The position numbers and the translations under genes are program-made. The notes below the pieces were generated by a model, which worked only from the letters and a program-made list of their open reading frames with translations, had not been told where the DNA came from and ran no database searches. Shown in pieces: positions 9,375-17,726 of a stretch of DNA of 64,000 bases (its first letter is position 1; each line of letters starts with the position of its first letter). This DNA comes from RGIG4140 sp045655105 (lineage in GTDB: Bacteria; Pseudomonadota; Alphaproteobacteria; CAAHEQ01; UBA3637), in the NCBI GenBank assembly GCA_045655105.1, contig JAZOOQ010000059.1:14022-78021 (forward strand), in the 5' to 3' direction.

Positions 9375-10397
9375 TTATTTTCTGTTGAAAATATGATTTT
9401 TTACTCTGGTTAAAACAGCGCCAGAAAGAACGCGTGCTTTTTTTGCTCCTTGTTGCAACATATCTTCAACTTCATCAAAATGTTCAATGTAATAATTATA
9501 TTTTTCTCTTTTTTCACCCAATTCATTTAAAATAGCTTGCAACAACATTTTCTTAATTGTGCCATAACCCATACCGCCTTTTTCAAGACCTTCTTTGATC
9601 TCTAAAACCAATTCTTCAGGAGCAATCCCTTTTGCAATATGATAAAGCAAAATATCGTCTGGATTTTTTGGATCATTGATATCTTGACAATCTGTTTTAA
9701 TTCCCATAACCGCTTTTTTAATTTCAGCATCAGTTCCAAAAAGAGGAATCACATTGTTATAACTTTTACTCATTTTTTGGCCATCAATTCCTGGGATGAC
9801 TTGCGTTTCTTCTTTTAAAAAGCTTGTTGGTATTTTAAGAACTTCAGCTTCATAAATTGCATTGATTGCGCCAGCAATATCAGCAGCAATTTCAACGTGT
9901 TGAACCTGATCTTTTCCAACAGGAACAATATCCGTATCATAAGCTAAAATATCAGCCGCCATTAAAACAGGGTATGTATATAAGCCCATGTTAATGCCGG
10001 CATCTTGAGGCTCATTTTTTGCAAGATTTTTATCAATAGCTGCTTTATAGGCATGAGCTTTATTCATAAATCCTTTAGGCGTATAAGCCATTAAAATGGT
10101 TGTGAGCTCAAAAATTTCTGGGATATCAGATTGGCGATAAAAAATAGAATGATTTGGATCTAATCCACAAGCTAAATAAGCGCATGCAAGTTCTTTTGTT
10201 GTTTTAGCTAAAAAAACAGGATCTTTAATTGCATTAATCGCATGATAATCAGCAACAAACATAATATGGTTTGCTTTTTGTTCAGCTGTTTTTTGGCCAA
10301 ATTCAATCATGGGATTAATAGCGCCAAAGTAATTGCCGATATGCAATGTTCCTGTTGGTTTAACGCCGGTTAAAATCGTTTTATTTTCTAATTTCAT
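9375..10397 (-). CDS. trpS: Tryptophanyl-tRNA synthetase
   Basis: Charges tRNA-Trp with tryptophan. This is a class I synthetase with the HIGH-type motif in PTGTLHIGNYFGA and the KMSKS loop in GQKMSKSYNN. The start MKLENKTI at 10397 is chosen because AAAGGA lies just upstream; an in-frame codon 33 bases earlier would overlap the preceding gene's stop. At 340 residues it is normal for the family. It sits in the middle of a minus-strand run, 13 bases after the lysozyme-like gene and 12 before the LOG-like gene, and is probably read from the promoter near 12.0 kb. Confidence 0.96.
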   Translation of the reverse strand: MKLENKTILTGVKPTGTLHIGNYFGAINPMIEFGQKTAEQKANHIMFVADYHAINAIKDPVFLAKTTKELACAYLACGLDPNHSIFYRQSDIPEIFELTTILMAYTPKGFMNKAHAYKAAIDKNLAKNEPQDAGINMGLYTYPVLMAADILAYDTDIVPVGKDQVQHVEIAADIAGAINAIYEAEVLKIPTSFLKEETQVIPGIDGQKMSKSYNNVIPLFGTDAEIKKAVMGIKTDCQDINDPKNPDDILLYHIAKGIAPEELVLEIKEGLEKGGMGYGTIKKMLLQAILNELGEKREKYNYYIEHFDEVEDMLQQGAKKARVLSGAVLTRVKNHIFNRK

Positions 10398-10410
10398 TTT
10401 ATATCCTTTT

Positions 10411-11958
10411 TTATCTTTCACTGCCACCACTTACAACAATGTTTGTTTTTTTTGTTTGTTTTTTCTGGATGGCAATATTTTTCTTATATTTCTTATTGTA
10501 AACTTTAATCTTTTTTTCAGCTTCTGGCAACAAAATTTTTTCCATAAACACATCAGGAGTTAAGGAAAGCGCTGATTTTTTGATCCATGGAGTTAAACTT
10601 TTTCTTGCTCCTTTTATGGCATCAACCATTGTAATCGGTTGTAATTTTTTAGGAAGCTGTGAAATGGTTGAAGAATAAAATAAATCGTGGTAAACCAATT
10701 GATGGGCTTGACTTTCGCATTCTTTAATTTGAAAAGAACGAAGAGGGATTGTTTGAATATCTTGTTGATGTTGCATCATAACAAGCGTCATCATTTTTTC
10801 CATTAATAAAATATGATAAGGACTTCTGCTCATAATACCATCTTTAAAAAGCTCAAAATATTTTTGAATGGCAAATAAGGTGAATTCGTTTTGCTCAGCT
10901 AATGTAATTGGTTTTGATTTTCTCTTCACTTGATCTTGCCAATGTTTATAGGCAAGGGCGCATAAAAATTTTCTTACTTTTAAGCGATCGGCATGTCCTG
11001 CAACAATTTGGCTGGATAAGGATCCTTTTTTTGCATTTTGATAATAGACGCATTTAGTTACCCCCGTGTTACCATATTGATAGGCAAGATCAGTTCCAAG
11101 TGCTTGTGAATAAAAAGAATTTCCTAAAAAAGGATTACGTCTTAAAAGAGTTTCTTGTTTTTCCGAGTATTCAATTTGTGCGCTTGCTAAAGCATTTTCA
11201 GTTGAAATAATGGGTCGATCATTTGGAAATAAAATATCAACTTGAGCTTCATATCTCATTTGCGCGAGATTTGGTGAATGATTTTTATCATAATTATTTC
11301 TTCTTTTGATGCATTGATAAGCTAAATTTTCTTTTTCTTCTTGCGAAAGGTTTCGGCCATTTAGTTTAATATCCAAGCTTCTTAAAGCGGCAATGCCTTC
11401 GGGTGCAAGTTTATCCCCATTAAATTCAATTTTTAAACCATATCCAATTGTTAAAGCGTTTGCGGAACAAAAATAAAAACATTCCATTGGTTTGCTGTGA
11501 ACCTTATTATTGTTATCAATGCTATATCTTGTGCTTTCTATCAGATAGGTAGGCGCCATTAAACATCTTGTGAGATTATATCTAGAAACAAATTCTTCTT
11601 CTTTAATTAATTCTTTTTGTTGTTCGATAAAATCAAAAACATCTTTTTTTGTTGGTAATTGAATTTCAGGGAGATGTTTGATAAAAGTTTCTCTTCTTAA
11701 TAAAGGCGATACACTTTTGAAGAATGTGAGCATAGGTTCAGAAAATTTTGGTGATTTTTTTTGCTTTTCTTGAACTTGAACAGGTTCTTGTTCATTTAAA
11801 GTTTTTGGTTGTTCTTGAACAATTGGGTCTTTTGTTTCTTTTTTGGTTATTTTGTTTTCTGGCTCAAAATCTTTTTTACTTGATTTTGAAGAATGAATAA
11901 GCGTTGTGCTGGTTAAAAGACCACCTAAAATAAAAAGTTTATAAAATATCTTTTTCAT
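10411..11958 (-). CDS. Exported protein with possible phage-type lysozyme-like domain
   Basis: A 515-residue protein with an N-terminal signal-like segment (residues 1-22), a Lys/Glu/Gln-rich linker to about residue 72, and a globular remainder. Around 138-215 it has YLIESTRY, then LTIGYGLKI and LSQEEKENLAYQC. This order resembles T4/P22-type lysozymes (catalytic Glu, TIGYG loop, then an LTxEEAxxLL helix), with Glu141 as candidate acid. The Glu-to-TIGYG gap (about 29 residues) is longer than the usual 15 or so, so the call is tentative. The rest (216-515) is unrecognised. The start is placed at MKKIFYK, with AAGG upstream, inside a longer open frame. It has the best promoter of its operon and precedes trpS. 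Confidence 0.55.
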   Translation of the reverse strand: MKKIFYKLFILGGLLTSTTLIHSSKSSKKDFEPENKITKKETKDPIVQEQPKTLNEQEPVQVQEKQKKSPKFSEPMLTFFKSVSPLLRRETFIKHLPEIQLPTKKDVFDFIEQQKELIKEEEFVSRYNLTRCLMAPTYLIESTRYSIDNNNKVHSKPMECFYFCSANALTIGYGLKIEFNGDKLAPEGIAALRSLDIKLNGRNLSQEEKENLAYQCIKRRNNYDKNHSPNLAQMRYEAQVDILFPNDRPIISTENALASAQIEYSEKQETLLRRNPFLGNSFYSQALGTDLAYQYGNTGVTKCVYYQNAKKGSLSSQIVAGHADRLKVRKFLCALAYKHWQDQVKRKSKPITLAEQNEFTLFAIQKYFELFKDGIMSRSPYHILLMEKMMTLVMMQHQQDIQTIPLRSFQIKECESQAHQLVYHDLFYSSTISQLPKKLQPITMVDAIKGARKSLTPWIKKSALSLTPDVFMEKILLPEAEKKIKVYNKKYKKNIAIQKKQTKKTNIVVSGGSER

Positions 11959-11977
11959 CTTGAACCTTCGTTTATGA

Positions 11978-12006
11978 TATATAAATAGGGTATCGTTTTT
12001 TGTCAA
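11978..12006 (-). promoter_or_regulatory. Sigma-70-type promoter for the lysozyme-like/trpS/LOG run
   Basis: Read on the minus strand: TTGACA (12006-12001), a 17-base spacer and TATATA (11983-11978), about 20 bases before the coding start. Confidence 0.85.
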
Positions 12007-12065
12007 AAAAATCAACTTTTTTAATTTTTTTAGAAGAGATTTTTTTTGCGCGAAAGTAAAAGACC

Positions 12066-12094
12066 TTGCATTCGGTTTTTTTAGATGTTATTCT
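12066..12094 (+). promoter_or_regulatory. Probable promoter for oadGAB
   Basis: TTGCAT (12066-12071), a 17-base spacer and TATTCT (12089-12094) with an extended TGT just before the -10 box. It lies about 27 bases before the oadG start and is divergent from the promoter at 11978-12006. Confidence 0.65.
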
Positions 12095-12120
12095 TTAAAA
12101 AAGTTAGTAAGGGGGTTGTT

Positions 12121-12300
12121 ATGATTGAACAAAGTCTTTTAATTACCGTTATGGGCATGGGCAGTGTTTTTTTCTTTTTATTCTTGCTTGTGTGTTTTAT
12201 GAATTTATTAAGAGTTTTTTTAACTGGATATACAAAAGAAAGTTTAGATAAAGAAGCATTAGCCATTGTGTTGGCTTTGAAAGAAAAAAAGGGGAAATAA
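12121..12300 (+). CDS. oadG: Oxaloacetate decarboxylase gamma subunit (small membrane subunit)
   Basis: A 59-residue protein with one strong membrane segment (MGSVFFFLFLLVCFMNLLRVFL) and a charged tail, the layout of OadG, which anchors and assembles the alpha and beta subunits. The ATG at 12121 is chosen because AAGGGGG lies six bases upstream; an earlier in-frame ATG at 12085 has no ribosome site. It lies directly before oadA, with the stop adjacent to the next ATG. OadG sequences are poorly conserved, so the position before oadA-oadB carries most of the weight. The family is usually nearer 80 residues. Confidence 0.8.
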   Translation: MIEQSLLITVMGMGSVFFFLFLLVCFMNLLRVFLTGYTKESLDKEALAIVLALKEKKGK

Positions 12301-14121
12301 ATGGTTTCAAAAACAAGAAAACAAAAGAAAATAGATTGGTTATGCACGGCATTTCGAGATGGGTTTCAATCCGTTTTTGGGGCAAGAGTGTTATCTAAAG
12401 ATTATTTGCCAATTGTGAAAGAAGCTGTTGATGCCGGTGTAAAAAACATTGAGGCAGGAGGAGGCGCTTCATTTCAAGCTTCTTTTTTCTATAATAATGA
12501 AAATGCTTTTGATGTGATGGATTCTTTCCGCAAAATTTGTGGTAAATCTGTTAATTTGCAAACATTAGCGCGTGGTGTTAATGTTGTGGCTCTTGATTCT
12601 CAAAGTTCAGAGATGATTGAATTGCATGCCAAAATGTTTAAAAAACATGGGATGACAACTATTCGTAATTTTGATGCTTTAAATGATCCCGAAAACTTGG
12701 TTTTTAGTGCAAAAGCCATTCATAAAGCAGGATTAAAACATCAACTTTGTGTTGCAATGATGAGTTTGCCTCCTCATTGTAAAGGTGCTCATACGCCGGA
12801 ATTTTATGAATCTAGATTAAAAGCTTTTCTTAAAAGCAAAATGCCAATTGACTCTGTTTGCTTTAAAGATGCTTCTGGAACAGCAACCCCAAAAGTTGTA
12901 TATGAAACCATTAAAAGAGCTCGCAAAATTTTAGGGGATGATATGTTAATTCAATATCATTCGCATGAAACAGCTGGAACGGGATTGGCTTGTTATTTAG
13001 CGGCGATTGAAGGGGGCGCAGATCGCGTTGATTTATCTATGGCTCCTGTTTCAGGGGGAACTTGTCAACCAGATGTGGCCACGTTATGGCATGCTTTACG
13101 AGGATCCGATTATGAACTTGATTGCGATATTGATGCGTTAATGAAAGTGGAAGATCATTTTAAAGAAGCTTTAAGTGATTATTTTATTCCACCTGAAGCC
13201 TTGCATACTGAACCTATGATCCCTTGGTCCCCAATGCCTGGTGGGGCATTAACAGCAAACACTCAAATGCTTCGAGATAATAATTTAATGGATAAATATG
13301 CCGAAATGATTAAAGCAATGGAAGAAGTTGTTTTAAAAGGTGGATTTGGAACATCTGTGACACCCGTATCCCAATTTTATTTCCAACAAGCTTTTAATAA
13401 TGTGATGTTTGGGCCATGGCAAAAAATTGCCGAAGGGTATGGTAAAATGGTGTTAGGTTATTTTGGAAAAACACCTGTTACACCCGATAAAAAAGTTGTT
13501 GAAATTGCTTCAGAACAATTAGGTTTAAAACCAACAAAAGAAAGTGTGTTATCCATTAATGACAAAAATCCAAATAAGAGCAGAACTCATTATGAAGGAA
13601 TTTTAAAAGAACATCATTTAGAGATAACAGATGAAAATGTTTTCATTACAGCGGCGTGTGGCGCAAAAGGAATTGCTTTCTTAGAAGGCAAAGGAAAAGT
13701 GGCTGTTCGATATAAAGAGGCAAAACAAGAAGATAAAAAAGAATCAAATTCTTATCAAGTGACAATTAATGGAGAAAACTTTGCTGTTGAATTAAAAGGC
13801 GAAAAAGCAATTGTGAATGGTAAAGAATATCAAGTTTCTGATTTTTCGGCGATTGATAATGTTTTATCTTCTTCTCAAAAAGAAAGTGAAGGAGTAAAAA
13901 CATCTCAAGGAGCTGTTGTTTTAGCTAAAATGCCAGGGACAATTACTTCTATTTTAGCTCCTGTTGGATCCGAAGTAAAAAAAGGAGATAACGTTCTTTG
14001 TGTTGAAGTGATGAAAATGGAAACATTTATTCAAGCGCCACAAAACGGAAAGGTAACAGATATTTTTGTTTCTGTTGGTTCGCAAGTTGAAACAAATCAA
14101 AAATTATTTGAGGTTAAATAA
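12301..14121 (+). CDS. oadA: Oxaloacetate decarboxylase alpha subunit (carboxyltransferase plus biotin domain)
   Basis: Moves the carboxyl group of oxaloacetate to biotin, yielding pyruvate. The N-terminal carboxyltransferase domain has the metal site TAFRDGFQS (Asp of the usual RDAHQS), the lysine in CFKDASG and the HxH pair in YHSHETAGTG. A conserved PYC/OADA middle region follows, then a biotinyl domain at about residues 535-606 with EVMKMET, whose central Lys is the biotinylation site. The length (606) is right for OadA. Adjacent oadG and oadB show that this is the Na+-pumping decarboxylase rather than a pyruvate carboxylase subunit. The ATG directly abuts the oadG stop. Confidence 0.94.
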   Translation: MVSKTRKQKKIDWLCTAFRDGFQSVFGARVLSKDYLPIVKEAVDAGVKNIEAGGGASFQASFFYNNENAFDVMDSFRKICGKSVNLQTLARGVNVVALDSQSSEMIELHAKMFKKHGMTTIRNFDALNDPENLVFSAKAIHKAGLKHQLCVAMMSLPPHCKGAHTPEFYESRLKAFLKSKMPIDSVCFKDASGTATPKVVYETIKRARKILGDDMLIQYHSHETAGTGLACYLAAIEGGADRVDLSMAPVSGGTCQPDVATLWHALRGSDYELDCDIDALMKVEDHFKEALSDYFIPPEALHTEPMIPWSPMPGGALTANTQMLRDNNLMDKYAEMIKAMEEVVLKGGFGTSVTPVSQFYFQQAFNNVMFGPWQKIAEGYGKMVLGYFGKTPVTPDKKVVEIASEQLGLKPTKESVLSINDKNPNKSRTHYEGILKEHHLEITDENVFITAACGAKGIAFLEGKGKVAVRYKEAKQEDKKESNSYQVTINGENFAVELKGEKAIVNGKEYQVSDFSAIDNVLSSSQKESEGVKTSQGAVVLAKMPGTITSILAPVGSEVKKGDNVLCVEVMKMETFIQAPQNGKVTDIFVSVGSQVETNQKLFEVK

Positions 14122-15369
14122 ATGAAGAAATATCCCGTATTTTTTTGGTGTGCATGCATTCTTCTTGCAATTTTTGGCTGTATAGAATTTGCGCTTTATA
14201 ATGAAAGCATTATGCAAATTTTAAAACAAACAGCAATTTATCAATTGTTTCAAGAAAAAGGGCCTGAAGGAATGTTATTTCCTTTAGGGATATCTCGTCT
14301 TTTAATGATAGCTATTTGTTGCTTTTTGCTTTATCTTGGAATTCATAAAAAATTTGAACCATTGCTTTTAATTCCAATTGCTATTGGTGGGTTGTTATCA
14401 AATATTCCAGGAGCTGGATTAACGCAAGAAGGGGGATTATTATATATTTTATACCATATGGGTATTGAAAATGGGTTGTTTCCCCTTTTAATTTTTATGG
14501 GCGTTGGCGCTATGATCGATTTTTCACCAATGCTTGCAAACCCTAAAACAGCATTTTTAGGTGGCGCTGCTCAATTTGCTATTTTTGGAACTTTTTTATG
14601 CGCTATTTGTTTAACAGGGCTTTTTCCTGACGTTGGCTTAACAATAAAACAAGCGGCCTCTATTGCCATTATTGGGGGAGCTGATGGGCCAACTTCAATC
14701 TTTTTAGCTGGGCGTTTAGCCCCAGAATTATTAGGAGCAATCGCCGTTGCGGCTTATTCTTATATGGCGCTTGTTCCTGTGATTCAACCGCCGATTATGC
14801 GTGCATTAACAACGAAAAGTGAGCGCCAAATTCAAATGGGACAATTGCGTGTTATTTCTAAAAAAGAAAGAATTTTATTTCCGATTTTAGTGATTATTTT
14901 AACAGGATTATTTGTTCCTTTGGCACTGCCATTAATTGGGATGCTAATGTTTGGTAATTTATTGAAAGAATCAGGTGTTGCAGATCGCCTTTCAAAAACA
15001 GCTTCAAATGAGTTAATTAATATTGTAACGATTTTATTGGGGCTTTCTGTTGGGTCAAAGCTTTCAGCGGATTTGTTTTTGGTTTCAAAAACGCTTATTA
15101 TTTTGATTTTGGGTATTTGTGCCTTCATGCTTGGTTCAGCAAGTGGAGTGTTGATGGCAAAATTAATGAATTTATTTTTGAAAAATAAAATTAATCCATT
15201 AATTGGATCGGCTGGGGTTTCTGCCATTCCAATGGCGGCTCGTGTCAGCGAAAAATTAGGAGTTGAAGAAAATCCTGAAAATCATTTATTGATGCATGCA
15301 ATGGGAGCAAATGTTGCTGGTGCTTTAGGATCGGCAATTGCTGCAGGTATTTTGCTTGCGCTTTGTTAA
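14122..15369 (+). CDS. oadB: Oxaloacetate decarboxylase beta subunit, sodium pump
   Basis: A 415-residue integral membrane protein with about ten segments. It decarboxylates carboxybiotin and exports Na+. The conserved motif GGADGPTSIFLAGRLAP carries the essential Asp, and the C-terminal SAGVSAIPMAARVSE and GANVAGALGSAIAAG segments hold the other conserved polar residues, including the Asn of the NVAG motif. It starts immediately after the oadA stop, so the three subunits are coupled. It converges with the DUF167 gene two bases later. Confidence 0.94.
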   Translation: MKKYPVFFWCACILLAIFGCIEFALYNESIMQILKQTAIYQLFQEKGPEGMLFPLGISRLLMIAICCFLLYLGIHKKFEPLLLIPIAIGGLLSNIPGAGLTQEGGLLYILYHMGIENGLFPLLIFMGVGAMIDFSPMLANPKTAFLGGAAQFAIFGTFLCAICLTGLFPDVGLTIKQAASIAIIGGADGPTSIFLAGRLAPELLGAIAVAAYSYMALVPVIQPPIMRALTTKSERQIQMGQLRVISKKERILFPILVIILTGLFVPLALPLIGMLMFGNLLKESGVADRLSKTASNELINIVTILLGLSVGSKLSADLFLVSKTLIILILGICAFMLGSASGVLMAKLMNLFLKNKINPLIGSAGVSAIPMAARVSEKLGVEENPENHLLMHAMGANVAGALGSAIAAGILLALC

Positions 15370-15370
15370 G

Positions 15371-15667
15371 CTATAAATAAGGAGAAAGTTTTTCTAAAAA
15401 AGTTTTTTCATCAATATCATAAAGCGCCAATTTTTTTTCTCTTGAGGTTTCGCCCGAAAGTAAACAAATGGCGCTTTTTCTTATGCCTAAAAATTTAGAT
15501 AAAAAGGTAATTAAGGCTTCATTTGCTTTGCCATCAACTGGTGGAGTGTTGATATTTATTTTAATTTGCTCATTATTCCACACGCCATTAAAGGCCGATT
15601 TTTTAGCGCCAGGATGAATGCGAACTTTAATTTCAAGATGATCTGGATATTGGTTTAAAAAAAGCAT
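15371..15667 (-). CDS. DUF167 (YggU-type) protein
   Basis: A 98-residue protein matching the DUF167 family: HPGAKKSAF near the start and the diagnostic PPVDGKANEALITFLSK. The family has a compact alpha/beta fold, is widespread and has no firm function. It is the last gene of a minus-strand run behind the GNAT gene, with a 3-base gap. Confidence 0.88.
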   Translation of the reverse strand: MLFLNQYPDHLEIKVRIHPGAKKSAFNGVWNNEQIKININTPPVDGKANEALITFLSKFLGIRKSAICLLSGETSREKKLALYDIDEKTFLEKLSPYL

Positions 15668-15670
15668 TTT

Positions 15671-16240
15671 TTATTCCTTTTCTCTTTGGTTCTGTGAAAA
15701 AGTTTTCCAAGCTTGATATTTTGTTTTATTTTGACTCATGCAAACAAATTTTTGTTTGTTTTCTAAAGAAAAAGAATCTTCGCAATGAAATCCTTTATGC
15801 TTTAAAAAAGAGATGGATTTTTTGTTTCTTACATCACATTCAGCTTGTAAAAAAATAAAATTATTTTGAAATAAAACATCTCTTAATTTATCAAAGGATT
15901 GGCTGATAATTTTTTTGTTTTTAAACTTATTATCAATCCAATAAGAAATTGAGCCGGAATCTTTGAAACAATCAACGCTGATATTTCCAATGATTTTTCT
16001 TTCTTGTTTTGAGCAAATACCAAAAGAATAAGATTCATTTTGATTGAATTTTGTTTCTTTTTGATGCAAAAATTCTTGAATGTTATTTAAAGAAAGATCT
16101 TGCGTATAATATCCTGGAAAGAAAGGAAGTAGCCATTCTTTATTTTCTTGAAACAAGTTAAGTATCATTTTTGCTTGTTTTTTATGGTTTTTTAATTTAA
16201 CGAGTGTGATGTTGTTTGAAACAGGGATAACTTCTTGCAT
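15671..16240 (-). CDS. GNAT-family N-acetyltransferase (RimJ/RimL-like)
   Basis: A 189-residue protein with the order typical of RimJ/RimL-type acetyltransferases: an N-terminal ligand region, a central strand (KIIGNISVDCF), SISYWIDNKFKNKKI where acetyl-CoA normally binds, and C-terminal CDVRNKKSISFLKHKGF, close to the family's N-x-xSxxxxEKxGF. The acetyl-CoA loop is altered. The substrate cannot be told. It sits 3 bases after a small membrane-protein gene and 3 before DUF167. Confidence 0.75.
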   Translation of the reverse strand: MQEVIPVSNNITLVKLKNHKKQAKMILNLFQENKEWLLPFFPGYYTQDLSLNNIQEFLHQKETKFNQNESYSFGICSKQERKIIGNISVDCFKDSGSISYWIDNKFKNKKIISQSFDKLRDVLFQNNFIFLQAECDVRNKKSISFLKHKGFHCEDSFSLENKQKFVCMSQNKTKYQAWKTFSQNQREKE

Positions 16241-16243
16241 ATA

Positions 16244-16504
16244 CTATCTAAAATTTAAAATTAAAATAAGGGTATAAATTAATGGGATGCTTAAATAAAT
16301 AAAAACAGATGTTGTTTTTGACTTTCTTAAAGGTGAAATAGTGGCTAAAAAACAAGAGATGAAAATAAAATCATTAAACATTGAAATAATATCATAAAAT
16401 TCTTTATTTCTAAGGGCAAAAGAATCAAAAAATGTCCACACATAGCATGAAATATTCAATAAATATAAAATAATAATTAAACCTAGTTGGATGGCAAATG
16501 GCAT
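16244..16504 (-). CDS. Small membrane protein, 86 aa
   Basis: An 86-residue protein with three hydrophobic segments (about 5-28, 42-58 and 66-84) and a short basic loop (LRKSKTTS). I do not recognise the family. AAAGGAG lies upstream of the ATG, and it is the first gene of the run with the GNAT and DUF167 genes, which supports it as real. Its 5' region faces the divergent phosphoribosyltransferase gene. Confidence 0.65.
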   Translation of the reverse strand: MPFAIQLGLIIILYLLNISCYVWTFFDSFALRNKEFYDIISMFNDFIFISCFLATISPLRKSKTTSVFIYLSIPLIYTLILILNFR

Positions 16505-16634
16505 ATTTGAAACTCCTTTATTTAAGGGTATTATACTCTATTTTTATTTAAAAATAAAGATGAATAAAAAAAGATTTGTTTTTTTTATTTCTTTTTTATA
16601 TAATTATAAAATTAATTTAAAGGGGATTATGGAT

Positions 16635-17054
16635 ATGAAAAAAATTCGTTTTTCATGGATGGAAGTTCAAGAAGCTATTATGAATTGCCTTGAACAATTG
16701 CAAAAAGAAGATATGAATATTGAAGCTGTTGTATCTTTAGGTCGTGGAGGAGCAATCCCATCAGGTTATATTGCTCACCAATTGAAAAAAAAGATGGAGT
16801 ATATTAATTATTCCAGAAAAAATGGTTTTGGTGGTTCAACTTTAGATCATTTTAAGCCAGGAACAAAGTTTTTGCTTGTTGATGATGCTACTGAAACGGG
16901 AAATAGTTTTGAAATGGTAAAAAATCTTTTTAAAGATTATGAATTTGTTACTTGTGTGTTGTTTCAATCAAGTAAATCTTCTTATGAGCCAGATGTTGTT
17001 GGTATTAGATATCCAGCATTAACGCCGCAGCTTCCTTGGGAAAATAAATGCTAG
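16635..17054 (+). CDS. Phosphoribosyltransferase-domain protein
   Basis: A protein of about 139 residues with a type I phosphoribosyltransferase core. AVVSLGRGGAIPSGYIAHQL is the pyrophosphate loop region, and FLLVDDATETGNSFEMV is the PRPP-binding motif with its acidic pair. This resembles the small xanthine-guanine-type enzymes, suggesting purine salvage, but the base specificity is not readable. The open frame extends to 16491, but the start is placed at 16635 because AAAGGGG lies nine bases upstream; 16629 is an alternative. Two sugar/nucleoside-type genes follow. Confidence 0.8.
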   Translation: MKKIRFSWMEVQEAIMNCLEQLQKEDMNIEAVVSLGRGGAIPSGYIAHQLKKKMEYINYSRKNGFGGSTLDHFKPGTKFLLVDDATETGNSFEMVKNLFKDYEFVTCVLFQSSKSSYEPDVVGIRYPALTPQLPWENKC

Positions 17055-17108
17055 ACTTTTTATATTTATCTCGTTAAAATGGGTTTAAAGGAGTTTAATG
17101 GGATAAAG

Positions 17109-17726
17109 ATGAAAGTTTGTTTATTTGATTGTGGTGGTGTGATTTATCCATATTCTTTAGCTCCTTTTAAAAAATGGGTTGGCGAACAAACCTTAAAACA
17201 ATCTTTTTCATTTAAATGGAAAGAAGTGATGACGGGCGAGTTGTCATTTGCCTCTTTTTCAAAAAATGTTTGCGAACAGATAGGGATTTGCTATACGCCA
17301 ATCATTCAAAAAGAAATAAAAGCGTCTTTATTAAAAGGAATGGGGAATTTTTATTCCGAAACAAAAGAGTTAATGACTTATTTGAAAGAAAAAAAAATTC
17401 AAATGGGGTTGCTTTCAAATGCATTGCCAGCTTTTGAAGGGACTTTAGATGAACTGCCTTTAAAAAAAGATTTTATTTTTCCTTCTTATCAAATGGGATT
17501 GTTAAAGCCAGATAAAAGAATTTTTAAAGCTGTATTAGAAAAAATGCATCTTCAACCTTCTGAAGTTTTATTTATTGATGATAAAAAAGAAAATGTTGAA
17601 GCAGCTTTATCTTTAGGGATGAAAAGTTTTGTTTTTCAAAAAGAAACGGCTTTAGGTGATTTAAAAAAAATAATGGGAGAACGAAATGTTGGATATATTA
17701 GGCATCGGCGATGCTATTGTCGATAA
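17109..17726 (+). CDS. HAD-superfamily hydrolase (YihX-like)
   Basis: A protein of about 205 residues with HAD motifs: nucleophile Asp in CLFDCGGVIY, LLSNA (motif II), Lys in GLLKPDKRIF (motif III) and the acidic pair in FIDDKKEN (motif IV). As in YihX-type phosphatases, the second Asp of DxD is Gly. It probably dephosphorylates a small metabolite such as a sugar or nucleotide phosphate. The start is uncertain: AAAGGAG is 15 bases before 17109, and 17079 has no site. The 3' end overlaps the PfkB kinase gene by 41 bases. Confidence 0.8.
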   Translation: MKVCLFDCGGVIYPYSLAPFKKWVGEQTLKQSFSFKWKEVMTGELSFASFSKNVCEQIGICYTPIIQKEIKASLLKGMGNFYSETKELMTYLKEKKIQMGLLSNALPAFEGTLDELPLKKDFIFPSYQMGLLKPDKRIFKAVLEKMHLQPSEVLFIDDKKENVEAALSLGMKSFVFQKETALGDLKKIMGERNVGYIRHRRCYCR

